A stretch of DNA of 64,000 nucleotides from GCA-2705445 sp002705445 (lineage in GTDB: Bacteria > Pseudomonadota > Gammaproteobacteria > Poriferisulfidales > GCA-002705445). This document shows positions 40,154 to 49,647 of this stretch, piece after piece. The notes beneath the pieces are model-generated. The model ran no database searches and was not told the DNA's origin. It saw only the letters and a list, made by a program, of their open reading frames with translations. Made by a program: the position numbers and the translations under genes. Every line of letters starts with the position of its first letter. The stretch's first letter is position 1. The DNA lies in NCBI GenBank assembly GCA_045561235.1, contig JBJKYB010000002.1, positions 744,001 to 808,000 of the forward strand. The letters are read 5' to 3'.

Positions 40154-42175
40154 ATGAATAAAAAAAAATTTGAATTAATTTCAAAATATAAACCTGCAGG
40201 CGATCAGCCTTCAGCAATTAATAAGCTAACTGATGGGCTTGAATCAGGGCTAAATTCTCAAGTTTTGTTAGGTGTTACTGGTTCTGGTAAAACCTTTACA
40301 ATTGCAAATATAGTTGAAAAGTTACAAAGACCGACAATAGTGCTTGCTCCAAATAAAACGTTAGCAGCTCAATTATATGGAGAAATGAAAGAGTATTTTC
40401 CTAATAATGCAGTTGAATATTTTGTGTCTTACTATGATTATTACCAACCTGAAGCTTATGTGCCAGCAAGAGACACATATATTGAGAAGGATGCAGCAAT
40501 CAATGAGCATATTGAGCAAATGAGATTATCAGCAACAAAAGCTTTATTTGAGAGAGGCGATACAATCATAGTTGCTTCAGTTTCGTCAATATACGGGCTT
40601 GGTGATGCAAAATCATATCAAGAAATGGTTCTGCATTTATCAAGAGGAGAAATAATTGACCAACGAAAAATTTTGAGGAGACTAGCAGAACTTCAGTATA
40701 CAAGAAATCAATTAGAGCTAAAAAGAGGAACCTTTCGGGTTAATGGAGATATTATTGATATTCATCCAGCAGATTCAGAAAATGAAGCTGTTAGAATTGA
40801 ATTATTTGGAGATGAAATTGAGAGACTAAGTTTTTTTGATTTTTTAACTGGCGAAGAGATTAAAGTTGTTCCAAGACTTACAATTTATCCAAAGACCCAT
40901 TATGTAACCCCTCGAGAAGTATTACTAAAAGCCATAGAAGATATCGAAATTGAATTAGACTTAAGGCTAAAAGAATTTAGAGCTCAAAATAAGCTTGTTG
41001 AGGCACAAAGGCTAGAAGAAAGAACTAAATTTGACCTAGAAATGATTAAAGAGATTGGATATTGCTCTGGAATAGAAAATTACTCAAGATATTTGTCGGG
41101 CAGAAATCCTGGAGAAGCACCCCCATGTCTTGTTGATTATATGCCTGCAAATGCTTTAATGATTATGGATGAAAGTCATGTAACTGTTCCTCAATTTAGA
41201 GGAATGTATAGAGGTGACAGATCAAGAAAACAAACATTAGTTGATTTTGGTTTTAGATTACCTTCAGCTTTAGATAATAGACCCTTAATGTTTGAGGAAT
41301 TTGAATTGTTATCGCCTCAACTTATTTACGTTTCAGCGACGCCAGGAGATTATGAAATAAATAAGTCTGATCAGATTGCGGAGCAAGTTGTAAGGCCAAC
41401 AGGATTAGTTGATCCTGAGATTGAAATAAGACCAGCTGGAAGTCAAGTTGATGATTTGTTAAGTGAAATCACAAAAGTTGTAAAAAAAGATGAAAGAGTA
41501 TTAGTGACAACATTAACTAAAAAAATGTCTGAAGATTTAGCAAGTTATTTAAAAGAACATAATGTAAAGGTAAAATATTTACACTCTGATATTGATACTG
41601 TAGAGAGAGTTGAAATAATAAGAGGTTTAAGATTGGGTGATTTTGACGTTCTAGTTGGAATAAATTTATTAAGAGAAGGTTTAGATATACCTGAAGTTTC
41701 ACTAGTAGCAGTTCTTGATGCAGACAAAGAGGGATTTTTACGATCGGATAGATCTCTGATGCAAACTATTGGTAGGGCCGCAAGAAACATTAACGGTAGG
41801 GCAATTCTTTATGCTGATAGTATTACAGGCTCAATACAAAGAACTTTAGATGAAACAAATCGAAGAAGAAAAAAGCAAGTTTCATATAATAAAGAAAATA
41901 ATATACAACCTAAAGGAATAAGTAAATTAGTTTCAGACATCATGGAAGCTGAACAAATAGAAAAAAATGAAAAAAAATACATCGATAAAAATTTTTTAGA
42001 GGAGTATTCAACAATAAGCCCCTCTATTGCCATGAAAAAAATTAAAAAACTTGAAAAGAAAATGTATGATCATGCTACAAATCTTGAGTTTGAGGAGGCT
42101 TCTAAAATTAGAGATGAAATATCAAGGATAAAAGATTTTGTTTTTTCCTCAACAGAAGATATAAAAATAAGTTAA
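40154..42175 (+). CDS. uvrB: Excinuclease ABC subunit B
   Basis: The damage-recognition helicase-like subunit of nucleotide excision repair. Walker A is GVTGSGKTFTIAN. The beta-hairpin YYDYYQPEAYVP, the DESH box (MDESHVTVPQ), VSATPGDYE and the helicase motif QTIGRAARNINGRA follow. The C-terminal UVR motif LEFEEASKIRDEI binds UvrC. It has 673 residues, the full length. It is divergent from the aminotransferase and converges with the next gene, overlapping by four bases. Confidence 0.98.
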   Translation: MNKKKFELISKYKPAGDQPSAINKLTDGLESGLNSQVLLGVTGSGKTFTIANIVEKLQRPTIVLAPNKTLAAQLYGEMKEYFPNNAVEYFVSYYDYYQPEAYVPARDTYIEKDAAINEHIEQMRLSATKALFERGDTIIVASVSSIYGLGDAKSYQEMVLHLSRGEIIDQRKILRRLAELQYTRNQLELKRGTFRVNGDIIDIHPADSENEAVRIELFGDEIERLSFFDFLTGEEIKVVPRLTIYPKTHYVTPREVLLKAIEDIEIELDLRLKEFRAQNKLVEAQRLEERTKFDLEMIKEIGYCSGIENYSRYLSGRNPGEAPPCLVDYMPANALMIMDESHVTVPQFRGMYRGDRSRKQTLVDFGFRLPSALDNRPLMFEEFELLSPQLIYVSATPGDYEINKSDQIAEQVVRPTGLVDPEIEIRPAGSQVDDLLSEITKVVKKDERVLVTTLTKKMSEDLASYLKEHNVKVKYLHSDIDTVERVEIIRGLRLGDFDVLVGINLLREGLDIPEVSLVAVLDADKEGFLRSDRSLMQTIGRAARNINGRAILYADSITGSIQRTLDETNRRRKKQVSYNKENNIQPKGISKLVSDIMEAEQIEKNEKKYIDKNFLEEYSTISPSIAMKKIKKLEKKMYDHATNLEFEEASKIRDEISRIKDFVFSSTEDIKIS

Positions 42176-43161
42176 CTAATTTTTATTATTGTTCTTCCAT
42201 TACTTTTTCCTTTAATTAGATATTTTGAGAAACTTTCTATTTCTCTTAAACTAATACAATTTTTTGTAATGATTTTGAGTTTTGTGGGTTTATACTCAGT
42301 TGACAATTTTTGCCATATTTTTTTTCTTTCACTATTTGGATAATTAGTTGAAGTTACACCTAATATGTTAACGCCCCTCATTATTAAAGGGAAAACTGTT
42401 GTATTAAGTTGATAATTTGATGCCATTCCAACTGAAACAATATTACCACTATCTTTTGTACTCTTAATAATCCAATCAAGAATTTCACCACCAACATTAT
42501 CTATCGCCCCTGCGCACAATATGTTATTTAAAGGTTTTTTAACTAATTCTTTCGGATAAGTAATGACTTTATTTGCCCCTATCTTTTCAAGATAAGATTT
42601 TTGCTTGATATTCCTAGTAATAGCTACAGTTTTAAAACCTATTTTTTTTAATATATTTATACAAAGACTGCCCACACCACCAGAAGCTCCAGAAATTATT
42701 ATTTGCCCGGATTTAATTTTTTGTTTATTTAAAAGCATTTTTCCTATAGATATCGCTGCTGTAAATCCAGCAGTGCCAATTTGCATAGAACTTCGTAAAC
42801 TTAAATTCTTTGGAATTTTAATAAGTATGTCCTCCGGAACATATGCATATTCTGAAAACCCACCATCTATTGTCTCACCTAAACCTGACCCAGTAGCGAG
42901 AACTTTTTCCCCTTTAGTAAATTTTTTTGAAGAACTTTCAACCACTATCCCAGAAAAATCTAGACCTGGCACCAATATTTCTTCTCTAATAATTTTGGTT
43001 CTACCAGTTACAGATAATGCATCCTTATAGTTTAAACTAGAATATTTTATTTGAACTAAAACCTCATTTTTTTTTAGCTTCCTAAAATATTTATCAATTA
43101 TCGATATACTATGCTTATTTTTTTTGTAATTTATTTCAAGTGCTTGATATTTTTCTTTCAT
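42172..43161 (-). CDS. acuI: YhdH/AcuI family NADPH-dependent reductase (acrylyl-CoA reductase type)
   Basis: A 329-residue zinc-free medium-chain reductase. The features SSLNYKDALSVTGRTKI, VPGLDFSGIV, GLGETIDGGFSEYAYVP and GASGGVGSLCINILKKIG fit YhdH/AcuI. AcuI reduces acryloyl-CoA to propionyl-CoA, detoxifying acrylate made from the algal osmolyte DMSP, and is widespread in marine bacteria. No DMSP lyase or demethylase is in this window, so that role is not shown by context. It converges with uvrB, and purK ends one base upstream of its start on the same strand. Confidence 0.82.
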   Translation of the reverse strand: MKEKYQALEINYKKNKHSISIIDKYFRKLKKNEVLVQIKYSSLNYKDALSVTGRTKIIREEILVPGLDFSGIVVESSSKKFTKGEKVLATGSGLGETIDGGFSEYAYVPEDILIKIPKNLSLRSSMQIGTAGFTAAISIGKMLLNKQKIKSGQIIISGASGGVGSLCINILKKIGFKTVAITRNIKQKSYLEKIGANKVITYPKELVKKPLNNILCAGAIDNVGGEILDWIIKSTKDSGNIVSVGMASNYQLNTTVFPLIMRGVNILGVTSTNYPNSERKKIWQKLSTEYKPTKLKIITKNCISLREIESFSKYLIKGKSNGRTIIKIS

Positions 43162-43162
43162 T

Positions 43163-44278
43163 TCAACTTAATTTTTTATATTCTTCTTCTGCAATATTAT
43201 TCGCAGATTGTAAATTTTTATCCACAACAGTTATATGGCCCATTTTTCTTCCTTTTTTTGGTGTAGTCTTATTATATAAATGAATGAATACACTTTTGTT
43301 AATATCGTCAAAGTTTGGGGAAGATTTATCCCACAAATCACCAAGTAAATTAATCATTACAGAAGGACTTTTTAAAGTTGAATTTTCTGGTTTCTGATTT
43401 GAAATAATTTTTACTTGATGTTCAAATTGAGAAATACTACAACCTTCAATTGAATAATGTCCACTATTATGTGTTCTTGGCGCAATCTCATTTACTAAAA
43501 TGTTATCATACATATCTATAAAGAACTCTATACAAATTATTCCTTTGTAATTTAACTCTCGAATAATTTTTTTTGTTATGTCTTTAATCTGTTCTGTAGA
43601 GTCCTCATTTATATCCGCTGGTACTAAAGATTTATGTAAGATATTGTTAATATGAATATTTTCACTAATTGGAAGATAAATAATTTCATCATCATATGCA
43701 GCAGCTACTTGCGAAACTTCTTTTTTGAGTTCGACTTTTTTTTCCAATACAAAATTATCCGATTTTAATTTTGAATGAGCAGCTATAAGTTCATTATAAT
43801 TATTCACAATAATTTGACCTTTACCATCATATCCAAAGGTGCTTGTTTTGATTATATAAGGCCAATTTTGAATATTATTTAGAGTCTCTAATTCATGTGC
43901 AGATTTAATCTCATAGTACTCCGAAGTTAATATATTTATTTCATTAAGAAATTTTTTTTCTAGTATTCTATCCTGGGTTATCCTAAGAGCCGAAGATTTT
44001 GGAAATACATCAATTTCTTTTTCTAAAATTTCAAGAGTTTTATATGGAATATTTTCAAACTCAGTAGTGCATGAACTACAACTTTCAATAATTATTCTTA
44101 ATGCTTCACTATCTAAATAATCAGCATTTATAAATTTATCTGCAATTTTACCTGCAGGACAGTCAGAGTCTGGATCAAGTACTAAAACCTTCTCACCCAT
44201 CATTTGTGCTTTTTCCACAAACATTAATCCTAGCTGCCCGCCACCTAACATAGCAATTAATTTTTTATTATGTAGCAT
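43163..44278 (-). CDS. purK: 5-(carboxyamino)imidazole ribonucleotide synthase
   Basis: The ATP-grasp enzyme that makes N5-CAIR from AIR, bicarbonate and ATP. IAMLGGGQLGLMFVEKAQ, DPDSDCPAG, SSCTTEFENIP, TFGYDGKGQ and NEIAPRTHNSGHYSIEGC are diagnostic. It has 371 residues. It lies directly downstream of purE (three-base gap), forming the normal purEK operon on the reverse strand, divergent from purC. Confidence 0.96.
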   Translation of the reverse strand: MLHNKKLIAMLGGGQLGLMFVEKAQMMGEKVLVLDPDSDCPAGKIADKFINADYLDSEALRIIIESCSSCTTEFENIPYKTLEILEKEIDVFPKSSALRITQDRILEKKFLNEINILTSEYYEIKSAHELETLNNIQNWPYIIKTSTFGYDGKGQIIVNNYNELIAAHSKLKSDNFVLEKKVELKKEVSQVAAAYDDEIIYLPISENIHINNILHKSLVPADINEDSTEQIKDITKKIIRELNYKGIICIEFFIDMYDNILVNEIAPRTHNSGHYSIEGCSISQFEHQVKIISNQKPENSTLKSPSVMINLLGDLWDKSSPNFDDINKSVFIHLYNKTTPKKGRKMGHITVVDKNLQSANNIAEEEYKKLS

Positions 44279-44281
44279 TTT

Positions 44282-44776
44282 TTACTTTAACTTTTTTTCT
44301 AAAACTGCATTTGTTTGCGATTTTCTAAACTCTAATAGCTTAATTTCTAAATCTTTATTTTCAATAGAAAGCATTGATATTGCAAAAAGAGCTGAGTTTG
44401 AAGCACCTGCCTCACCAATCGCAAATGTGGCGACAGGAACTCCTTTTGGCATTTGCACAATTGATAATAAAGAATCATTACCGTTAAGATGCTTTGTTGG
44501 AATTGGCACACCTAGAATTGGTAACTCTGTTTTAGATGCCAACATTCCAGGTAAATGCGCAGCTCCACCAGCACCAGCAATAATACATTTTATACCTTTT
44601 TCTTTCGCGTTTTCGGCATAAACGTACATATCATCGGGGGTTCTATGTGCAGAAACGATTTTTGATTCATATGCAATATTAAACTGGTCCAAAATTTCTG
44701 CAGCTAGTCTCATAATTGGCCAGTCACTATCACTCCCCATAACAATACCAATTATTGGATTTTTGTTTTCAGCCAT
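44282..44776 (-). CDS. purE: N5-carboxyaminoimidazole ribonucleotide mutase
   Basis: Class I PurE, which moves the carboxylate of N5-CAIR to make CAIR. VMGSDSDWPIM, VSAHRTPDDMYVYA and GAGGAAHLPGMLAS form the active site. It has 164 residues. The class I type is supported by the presence of purK in the same operon. Divergent purC is 90 bases away, so the shared gap likely holds promoters for both directions; a purine repressor site could not be recognised by eye. Confidence 0.97.
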   Translation of the reverse strand: MAENKNPIIGIVMGSDSDWPIMRLAAEILDQFNIAYESKIVSAHRTPDDMYVYAENAKEKGIKCIIAGAGGAAHLPGMLASKTELPILGVPIPTKHLNGNDSLLSIVQMPKGVPVATFAIGEAGASNSALFAISMLSIENKDLEIKLLEFRKSQTNAVLEKKLK

Positions 44777-44866
44777 AATATTACCCCTATTCTCAAATAT
44801 GTTATTATAGTATATATATATGATGCTATCTATAGAGCCAAATTAACAAAAAATTTATAAAAATTC

Positions 44867-45751
44867 ATGAAAAATATATTGCACTCTTCTCAAATCAATA
44901 GTCTTGAAAAAATTTATCAAGGTAAAGTTAGAGATATTTATGAAGTTGATAAAAATAATATATTGATAATTTCAACAGACAGGGTTTCTGTATTTGATGT
45001 TGTTCTTCCAACGCCAATACCAAAAAAAGGCATAATTTTAAATGAAGTTTCTAATTTTTGGTTTAATAAATTTAGTGATCTTGTGGATAATCATATCAGT
45101 TCTTTAAGCATAAATGACTTAAAGATAACTGATAAAGAGTTTGATGAGATAGAAGGTAGGTATGTAATAGCAAAAAAACTTAAGCCACTCCCGATAGAAT
45201 CAATCGTAAGGAGTTATTTGATTGGGTCAGGTTATTCGGATTATTTATCCAATGGATCAATATGTAATATTGAGCTTCCTGAAAATTTAAAAATGGCATC
45301 AAAACTACCAAATTTAATTTTTACACCTTCATCGAAAGCAGAGATAGGTGATCACGATATAAATATTAGTTTTGATGAAATGTCTAATGTTATCGGAATC
45401 AGTAATACAGAAAATATTAAAAAAATAAGTTTAGAAATATTTCACTTTGCCGCAGAGCACTTAAAACTGAATAATATAATTTTAGCTGACACAAAATTTG
45501 AATTTGGATTATCTGAGTATGGGCAATTAGTCTTAATGGATGAATTATTAACTTCAGACTCTTCAAGATTTTGGCTTGAAGAAACATATCAAGAAGGGAT
45601 CAGTCCTCCCAGTTTAGATAAACAATTTATTAGAGACTATGTAAAAAGTATATCCTGGAATGATACAATGCCTGCTCCTGAGTTACCTGATGATATTGTT
45701 TTGAAAACCTCAGAAAAGTATGAATATCTTAGAAATATTTTAATGGATTAA
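44867..45751 (+). CDS. purC: Phosphoribosylaminoimidazole-succinocarboxamide synthase
   Basis: Joins CAIR and aspartate. KIYQGKVRDIYEVDKNN is the N-terminal glycine-rich loop. ISTDRVSVFDVVLPTPIPKKG, IVRSYLIGSGYSDYL, FTPSSKAE, ADTKFEFGL and DELLTSDSSRFW are family blocks. At 294 residues it belongs to the longer, yeast-like class found in many proteobacteria rather than the 237-residue E. coli type. It is divergent from purEK and followed by an unrelated phosphatase gene nine bases later. Confidence 0.95.
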   Translation: MKNILHSSQINSLEKIYQGKVRDIYEVDKNNILIISTDRVSVFDVVLPTPIPKKGIILNEVSNFWFNKFSDLVDNHISSLSINDLKITDKEFDEIEGRYVIAKKLKPLPIESIVRSYLIGSGYSDYLSNGSICNIELPENLKMASKLPNLIFTPSSKAEIGDHDINISFDEMSNVIGISNTENIKKISLEIFHFAAEHLKLNNIILADTKFEFGLSEYGQLVLMDELLTSDSSRFWLEETYQEGISPPSLDKQFIRDYVKSISWNDTMPAPELPDDIVLKTSEKYEYLRNILMD

Positions 45752-45759
45752 AATAAAAT

Positions 45760-46440
45760 ATGATTAAATGTATTACTTTTGATTTAGACGATACTCTTTG
45801 GGAGATAGAGCCTGTAATTATTAAGGCAGAAATTAAATTTGAAGAGTGGTTAAAACGTAATTATCCAATAATTTCTGAAGAACTAAGCATACAGCAATTA
45901 AGAAATTTTGTTAGACAAACCTCGTTAGAGAACCCAAAAATTAAGCACGATTTAACAAAAGTCAGAATATGTGCTTATAATAAATTACGAAATATTTATG
46001 GGTTACCAAAAAATATGCCAGAGGATGCTTTTAATTATTTCATTAAGTACAGAAATAAAGTTGAATTATTTGACGGGGTTGAAGAAATTTTAGGAATACT
46101 TAGGAAAGATTATCTGATAGGTACTATAACTAATGGTAATGCATCTTTAGAAGAAATAGGTATAAAACAATTCTTTGATTTTGAGGTTAAAGCGTCAGAC
46201 GTTGGGTTCATGAAGCCAAGTAAAGAGATATTTTATGAAGCTATAAAACAAGCAAGTTGTAAGCCATCTGAGATGATGCATGTGGGAGATAGTTATGAAA
46301 AAGATATAATCGGTGCAATGTCTGTAAATATGAACTATATTTGGTTAAATCATAATAATGAAAAAAAAGATAATATGAAAATTGAGCAAATAATAAAATC
46401 TTTTTCAGAATTACCCCAAGCGTTAAATAAATTTAGGTGA
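45760..46440 (+). CDS. HAD family phosphatase (YigB/YjjG-like)
   Basis: A 226-residue haloacid dehalogenase phosphatase with the nucleophile motif TFDLDDTLW, motif II TITNGN, motif III KPSKEIF and motif IV HVGDSYEKDIIGA. A helical C1 cap lies between. It resembles the YigB/YjjG group, which act on FMN, other phosphorylated metabolites and nucleotides. The substrate is not predictable from the sequence. It lies nine bases after purC and three before the next gene, so it is probably in the same transcript. Confidence 0.8.
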   Translation: MIKCITFDLDDTLWEIEPVIIKAEIKFEEWLKRNYPIISEELSIQQLRNFVRQTSLENPKIKHDLTKVRICAYNKLRNIYGLPKNMPEDAFNYFIKYRNKVELFDGVEEILGILRKDYLIGTITNGNASLEEIGIKQFFDFEVKASDVGFMKPSKEIFYEAIKQASCKPSEMMHVGDSYEKDIIGAMSVNMNYIWLNHNNEKKDNMKIEQIIKSFSELPQALNKFR

Positions 46441-46443
46441 AAT

Positions 46444-46785
46444 ATGAGTAATGAAAATAACGAAAAATTTGAAAAGCTAGAAAAACAAATTGGCACATTA
46501 AAATTTGTAGTTTTAATAATGGCAGTCGCATTAATATATAACTCTGCAGTGAAAACTGGTATATTTGGTGACTATAGAATTACCGCAAATACTTTAGCTA
46601 TAAAAAAGATAATAATTAAAGGAAATAATAATGAAAATCTTGGTGTACTAAGTGTTAATGAAGATAATCAAGTTAATATTGTTTTGACCGACAGAAAAAA
46701 TCAAATAAATATTGAACCTAGTAATATAAAATTTTTAGAAATCAATGATTCTATAGATCAAGTAATACTCAGTTTACCCAAATAA
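46444..46785 (+). CDS. Membrane-anchored protein of unknown function
   Basis: A 113-residue protein with a short charged N-terminal helix (about 1-18), one membrane helix at about 19-38 (KFVVLIMAVALIYNSAV) and an external beta-rich domain. That domain has repeating strand-turn units such as IIIKGNNNENLGVLSV, NEDNQVNIVLTDRKN and QINIEPSNIKFLEI. No catalytic motif is visible. I do not recognise a family. GGTGA upstream of the ATG serves as ribosome binding site. It closes the purC transcript and converges with the TonB-dependent receptor gene. Confidence 0.65.
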   Translation: MSNENNEKFEKLEKQIGTLKFVVLIMAVALIYNSAVKTGIFGDYRITANTLAIKKIIIKGNNNENLGVLSVNEDNQVNIVLTDRKNQINIEPSNIKFLEINDSIDQVILSLPK

Positions 46786-46787
46786 TC

Positions 46788-48659
46788 TTAAAAATTATTT
46801 CTGTAGTTTATTAAAACTTCAAAACCAGGCGTATTAAAATCATTTACAACATTATATTCTCTGTTAAATATATTTTTAAAGATTAAAGAAACTTTGTTTT
46901 TACTATCAACATCATAATTTAATGTGGTATTGAATAAAAAATAGCTGTTCATATAAACATTTTGAAATGGATATGAGCTAAAGTCAGTATCTTTTACCTT
47001 TGATGAATAAAAAATATTTGAGTTTATACTTAAATTATTGAAAAAATTATTATTATAATTAATATTAATTAAGTTTCTTGGTCTTCTTACTTCAGCTTGT
47101 TGATTTTCGGTAGATGAATTGTATTGAGTTGAGTCAACATAATCATAAGAAATTGATGCATCTGAATATCTATTAATATTGTAGTTTATTCTTGTTTCTA
47201 AACCTTTTCTATAGCTATTGCTATCCATATTGTTTGCTGTAAATCCACCTTCCGGATGACTTGCAGAACCATTTATTTCATTGCTTAATTTCGAGTTATA
47301 AAATGTTTGGCTAATATCAAACTTATTTAAAAAAGCATTTACTTTATAACCTATTTCATACTGTATAACGTTTTCAGGTTTTAAATTTGGATTTCCTTTG
47401 AATGATGTGTAATATCCAAATCTCTCTGTAAAAGTTGGATTTTTAAAAGCTGATGAATGGTTAAAAAATATTTTTTTATTTTTTTGTTTATATGAAATTC
47501 CAAACCTATGTGTATTTTGGTTATCAAACTTTTGATTTAGTGTTCTTCTTACACCTAGCTCAAATTGTAAATTTTCCAAAGGATAGATGAATTCAGCACT
47601 ATATGAGCTATTATATTCACCTTGCATTTGATCGCCATCGCCGAATCTCTTATCTTTTACTAATTGAGTGAAATTTAATTTTTTATATTCGAATCCAAGG
47701 CTAAGTGTGGGCTCATACTTGGTTTTAAATAGCTCTTTTAGTTGAATAGATGTGTTGGATTTTAATTTAAACTTTTCGGATTGAGTAAGTGTCTTCCAAA
47801 GCCCAGTAACAGGTGCAAAATCATTATTTTTATTGGTTGAGTATTGAATTTCATTTTTTGAGAATATGTACTTATTTATGTTTTTTTGAAAAGAGTATTT
47901 TGAATAGATCTGATTTATATCGGTATGCGCATATTCACTGTCAGCTAGACTATTATTGGCATCTACGTCATTTTGTCTATAGGTATCAAAGTATAATACT
48001 GTAAAATCATGCTCAATCGACTTAATATTTATTCTTATATTATCACTTTCATATCGATTTCTTCCGCCTGACGATCCACTGTCGTCAGTTCCGCTTGATG
48101 AAAGAGAGTTAATATCAATACCATACTGATATTTTCCATTCTCGCCAGCCATAGAATAGTTTCGAATGTTTGTATTATTACTCCCAACAGCGAAATTAAA
48201 TGCATTTGTATTTCTAGTTTTTATATTAATAACACCACTTACTGCGTCTGGACCATGAACATGACTAAATGCACCATTTAAGACTTCCACGCTGTTAATA
48301 TTGTAGGAAAATAATTGGCCAAAATCATATTCTGCCCCACTAGCTGGATCATTAACGTCTATACCGTCGATTAAAGCCAAGACATGGTTTGCTTCACCGC
48401 CTCTCATTCTTAACTGGTTTGTACTTGAAATACCTCCAGACTGACTAAATGCTAGATTTGTATTGTTTCTTAAGATATCAGTAATTGAAAAATTAACGTC
48501 ATTTTTGTCTAACGAAATGACTTCAACATTGCTAGCATGCATGTCAATATTAATTTTGTTTGGATTTGGCGATATATATATTAAAGGGTAATCGTCACTA
48601 TATACATTTGAAACACTAAATAATAAGTAGATACTTATAAGAAATCTGATAATAGACAT
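46788..48659 (-). CDS. TonB-dependent outer membrane receptor, BtuB-like
   Basis: A 623-residue receptor with a signal peptide (MSIIRFLISIYLLFSVSNVYS), a plug domain with ITDILRNNTNLAFSQSGG, LRMRGGEANHVLALIDGIDVND and the VEVLNGAFSHVHGPDAVSGVINI block, and a 22-strand-type barrel ending in FEVLINYRNNF with the expected terminal aromatic residue. The short TonB-box region around EVISLDKND and the size resemble BtuB. Cobalamin is therefore a possible ligand, and QueG in this window needs it. No cobalamin riboswitch fits in the 60-base leader, so the ligand remains open. Confidence 0.85.
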   Translation of the reverse strand: MSIIRFLISIYLLFSVSNVYSDDYPLIYISPNPNKINIDMHASNVEVISLDKNDVNFSITDILRNNTNLAFSQSGGISSTNQLRMRGGEANHVLALIDGIDVNDPASGAEYDFGQLFSYNINSVEVLNGAFSHVHGPDAVSGVINIKTRNTNAFNFAVGSNNTNIRNYSMAGENGKYQYGIDINSLSSSGTDDSGSSGGRNRYESDNIRINIKSIEHDFTVLYFDTYRQNDVDANNSLADSEYAHTDINQIYSKYSFQKNINKYIFSKNEIQYSTNKNNDFAPVTGLWKTLTQSEKFKLKSNTSIQLKELFKTKYEPTLSLGFEYKKLNFTQLVKDKRFGDGDQMQGEYNSSYSAEFIYPLENLQFELGVRRTLNQKFDNQNTHRFGISYKQKNKKIFFNHSSAFKNPTFTERFGYYTSFKGNPNLKPENVIQYEIGYKVNAFLNKFDISQTFYNSKLSNEINGSASHPEGGFTANNMDSNSYRKGLETRINYNINRYSDASISYDYVDSTQYNSSTENQQAEVRRPRNLININYNNNFFNNLSINSNIFYSSKVKDTDFSSYPFQNVYMNSYFLFNTTLNYDVDSKNKVSLIFKNIFNREYNVVNDFNTPGFEVLINYRNNF

Positions 48660-48727
48660 AATAATTCTTCCTATAATTATTTTTGCCTACGTTAATACAA
48701 TCCATTTGTACTTGTTCCAGCAAGATA

Positions 48728-48755
48728 ATTTTAAACTTGCTTTTAAAAATGTCAA
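48728..48755 (-). promoter_or_regulatory. Promoter for the TonB-dependent receptor gene
   Basis: A perfect TTGACA and TAAAAT are separated by 16 bases on the reverse strand, predicting a leader of about 60 bases with AGGAAG ahead of the ATG. Confidence 0.55.
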
Positions 48756-48757
48756 GT

Positions 48758-48773
48758 ATGTAATGTCTTACAT
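48758..48773. promoter_or_regulatory. Inverted repeat upstream of the receptor promoter
   Basis: ATGTAATGTCTTACAT has perfect six-base arms (ATGTAA/TTACAT) around four bases, placed two bases upstream of the TTGACA box. It could be an activator or repressor site; the regulator is unknown. Confidence 0.4.
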
Positions 48774-48779
48774 TTTTAA

Positions 48780-49643
48780 CTATTTGTCTATAAGCATAGA
48801 AAAATCAATCGCGTGAATATTCTTTGTTAAATCTCCAATTGATATAAAATCAATATCAAGACATGAATACTTATCAATATTATTGATATTTATATTTCCA
48901 GAAACTTCAATTGAAGTGATCTTTCTATTAATTATCTTTGTAGCTTTTTTAATATCTGGCAAAGAAAAATTATCTAATAAAATATTTTTAGGTTTATATT
49001 GAATAAGTATTTTTAATTCCTCTAAAGTTTCAACTTCTATAGAAACTTTTCTAAAGGATATTTTTTTATTAATTTTCTTAAGAAACTCTTCATATGGTAT
49101 TAACTCATTGATAATATGATTTTCTTTTATTAATACTTGATCATAAAGTCCGTATCTATGATTAAATCCACCACCACACTTAACAGCATATTTTTGTGAG
49201 GCTCTTAATCCAGGAATGGTTTTTCTTGTATCAAGAAGTTTTACTTTTTTAGTTTTCATTTTTTTTGTATATAGTCTTGTTCTAGACGATATACCACTTA
49301 AGAATTGAATGAAGTTCAGGGCTATTCTTTCAGATACAAGTAAAGTCCTTAGAGGTGCATTTATTTTGCATATCTTTTGACCCGGTTTTATTTTATCACC
49401 ATCGTTTTTCAACCAGGTTATCTTTAATGTGCCGCCGTATTTTTTTTGAATATATTTAAATGTGCTATCGAACCAGATCTTTCCACAAAATATTGCATTT
49501 TCGTTTGACCTTACAAATGCCAGTGTTGGTTTATTTTTATCTTTTCCTAATAGATTTGTAGTTATGTCTCCATTTTTTAAATCTTCAGTGACTGCAATTG
49601 CAACGTCTTTCATTGCAATTTTTTTTAGATTAGTTTTATTCAC
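48780..49643 (-). CDS. nadC: Nicotinate-nucleotide pyrophosphorylase (carboxylating)
   Basis: Makes nicotinate mononucleotide from quinolinate and PRPP for NAD synthesis. TEDLKNGDITTNLL, VSERIALNFIQFLSGIS, LLDTRKTIPGLRASQKYAV and CGGGFNHRYGLYDQVLIKENHI are diagnostic, the last cited by GGGFNHRYGLYDQ. The C-terminal barrel has ILLDNFSLPDI and IEVSGNINI. It has 287 residues. nadA and nadB are not in the window. It directly follows the amino acid symporter on the reverse strand with a four-base gap. Confidence 0.96.
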   Translation of the reverse strand: MNKTNLKKIAMKDVAIAVTEDLKNGDITTNLLGKDKNKPTLAFVRSNENAIFCGKIWFDSTFKYIQKKYGGTLKITWLKNDGDKIKPGQKICKINAPLRTLLVSERIALNFIQFLSGISSRTRLYTKKMKTKKVKLLDTRKTIPGLRASQKYAVKCGGGFNHRYGLYDQVLIKENHIINELIPYEEFLKKINKKISFRKVSIEVETLEELKILIQYKPKNILLDNFSLPDIKKATKIINRKITSIEVSGNININNIDKYSCLDIDFISIGDLTKNIHAIDFSMLIDK

Positions 49644-49647
49644 TAAA

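Noticed and set aside
48660..48779. Cobalamin riboswitch ahead of the BtuB-like receptor
   Set aside because: The gap is 120 bases and the predicted leader about 60; the element needs roughly 200 bases and no B12-box-like sequence is seen.
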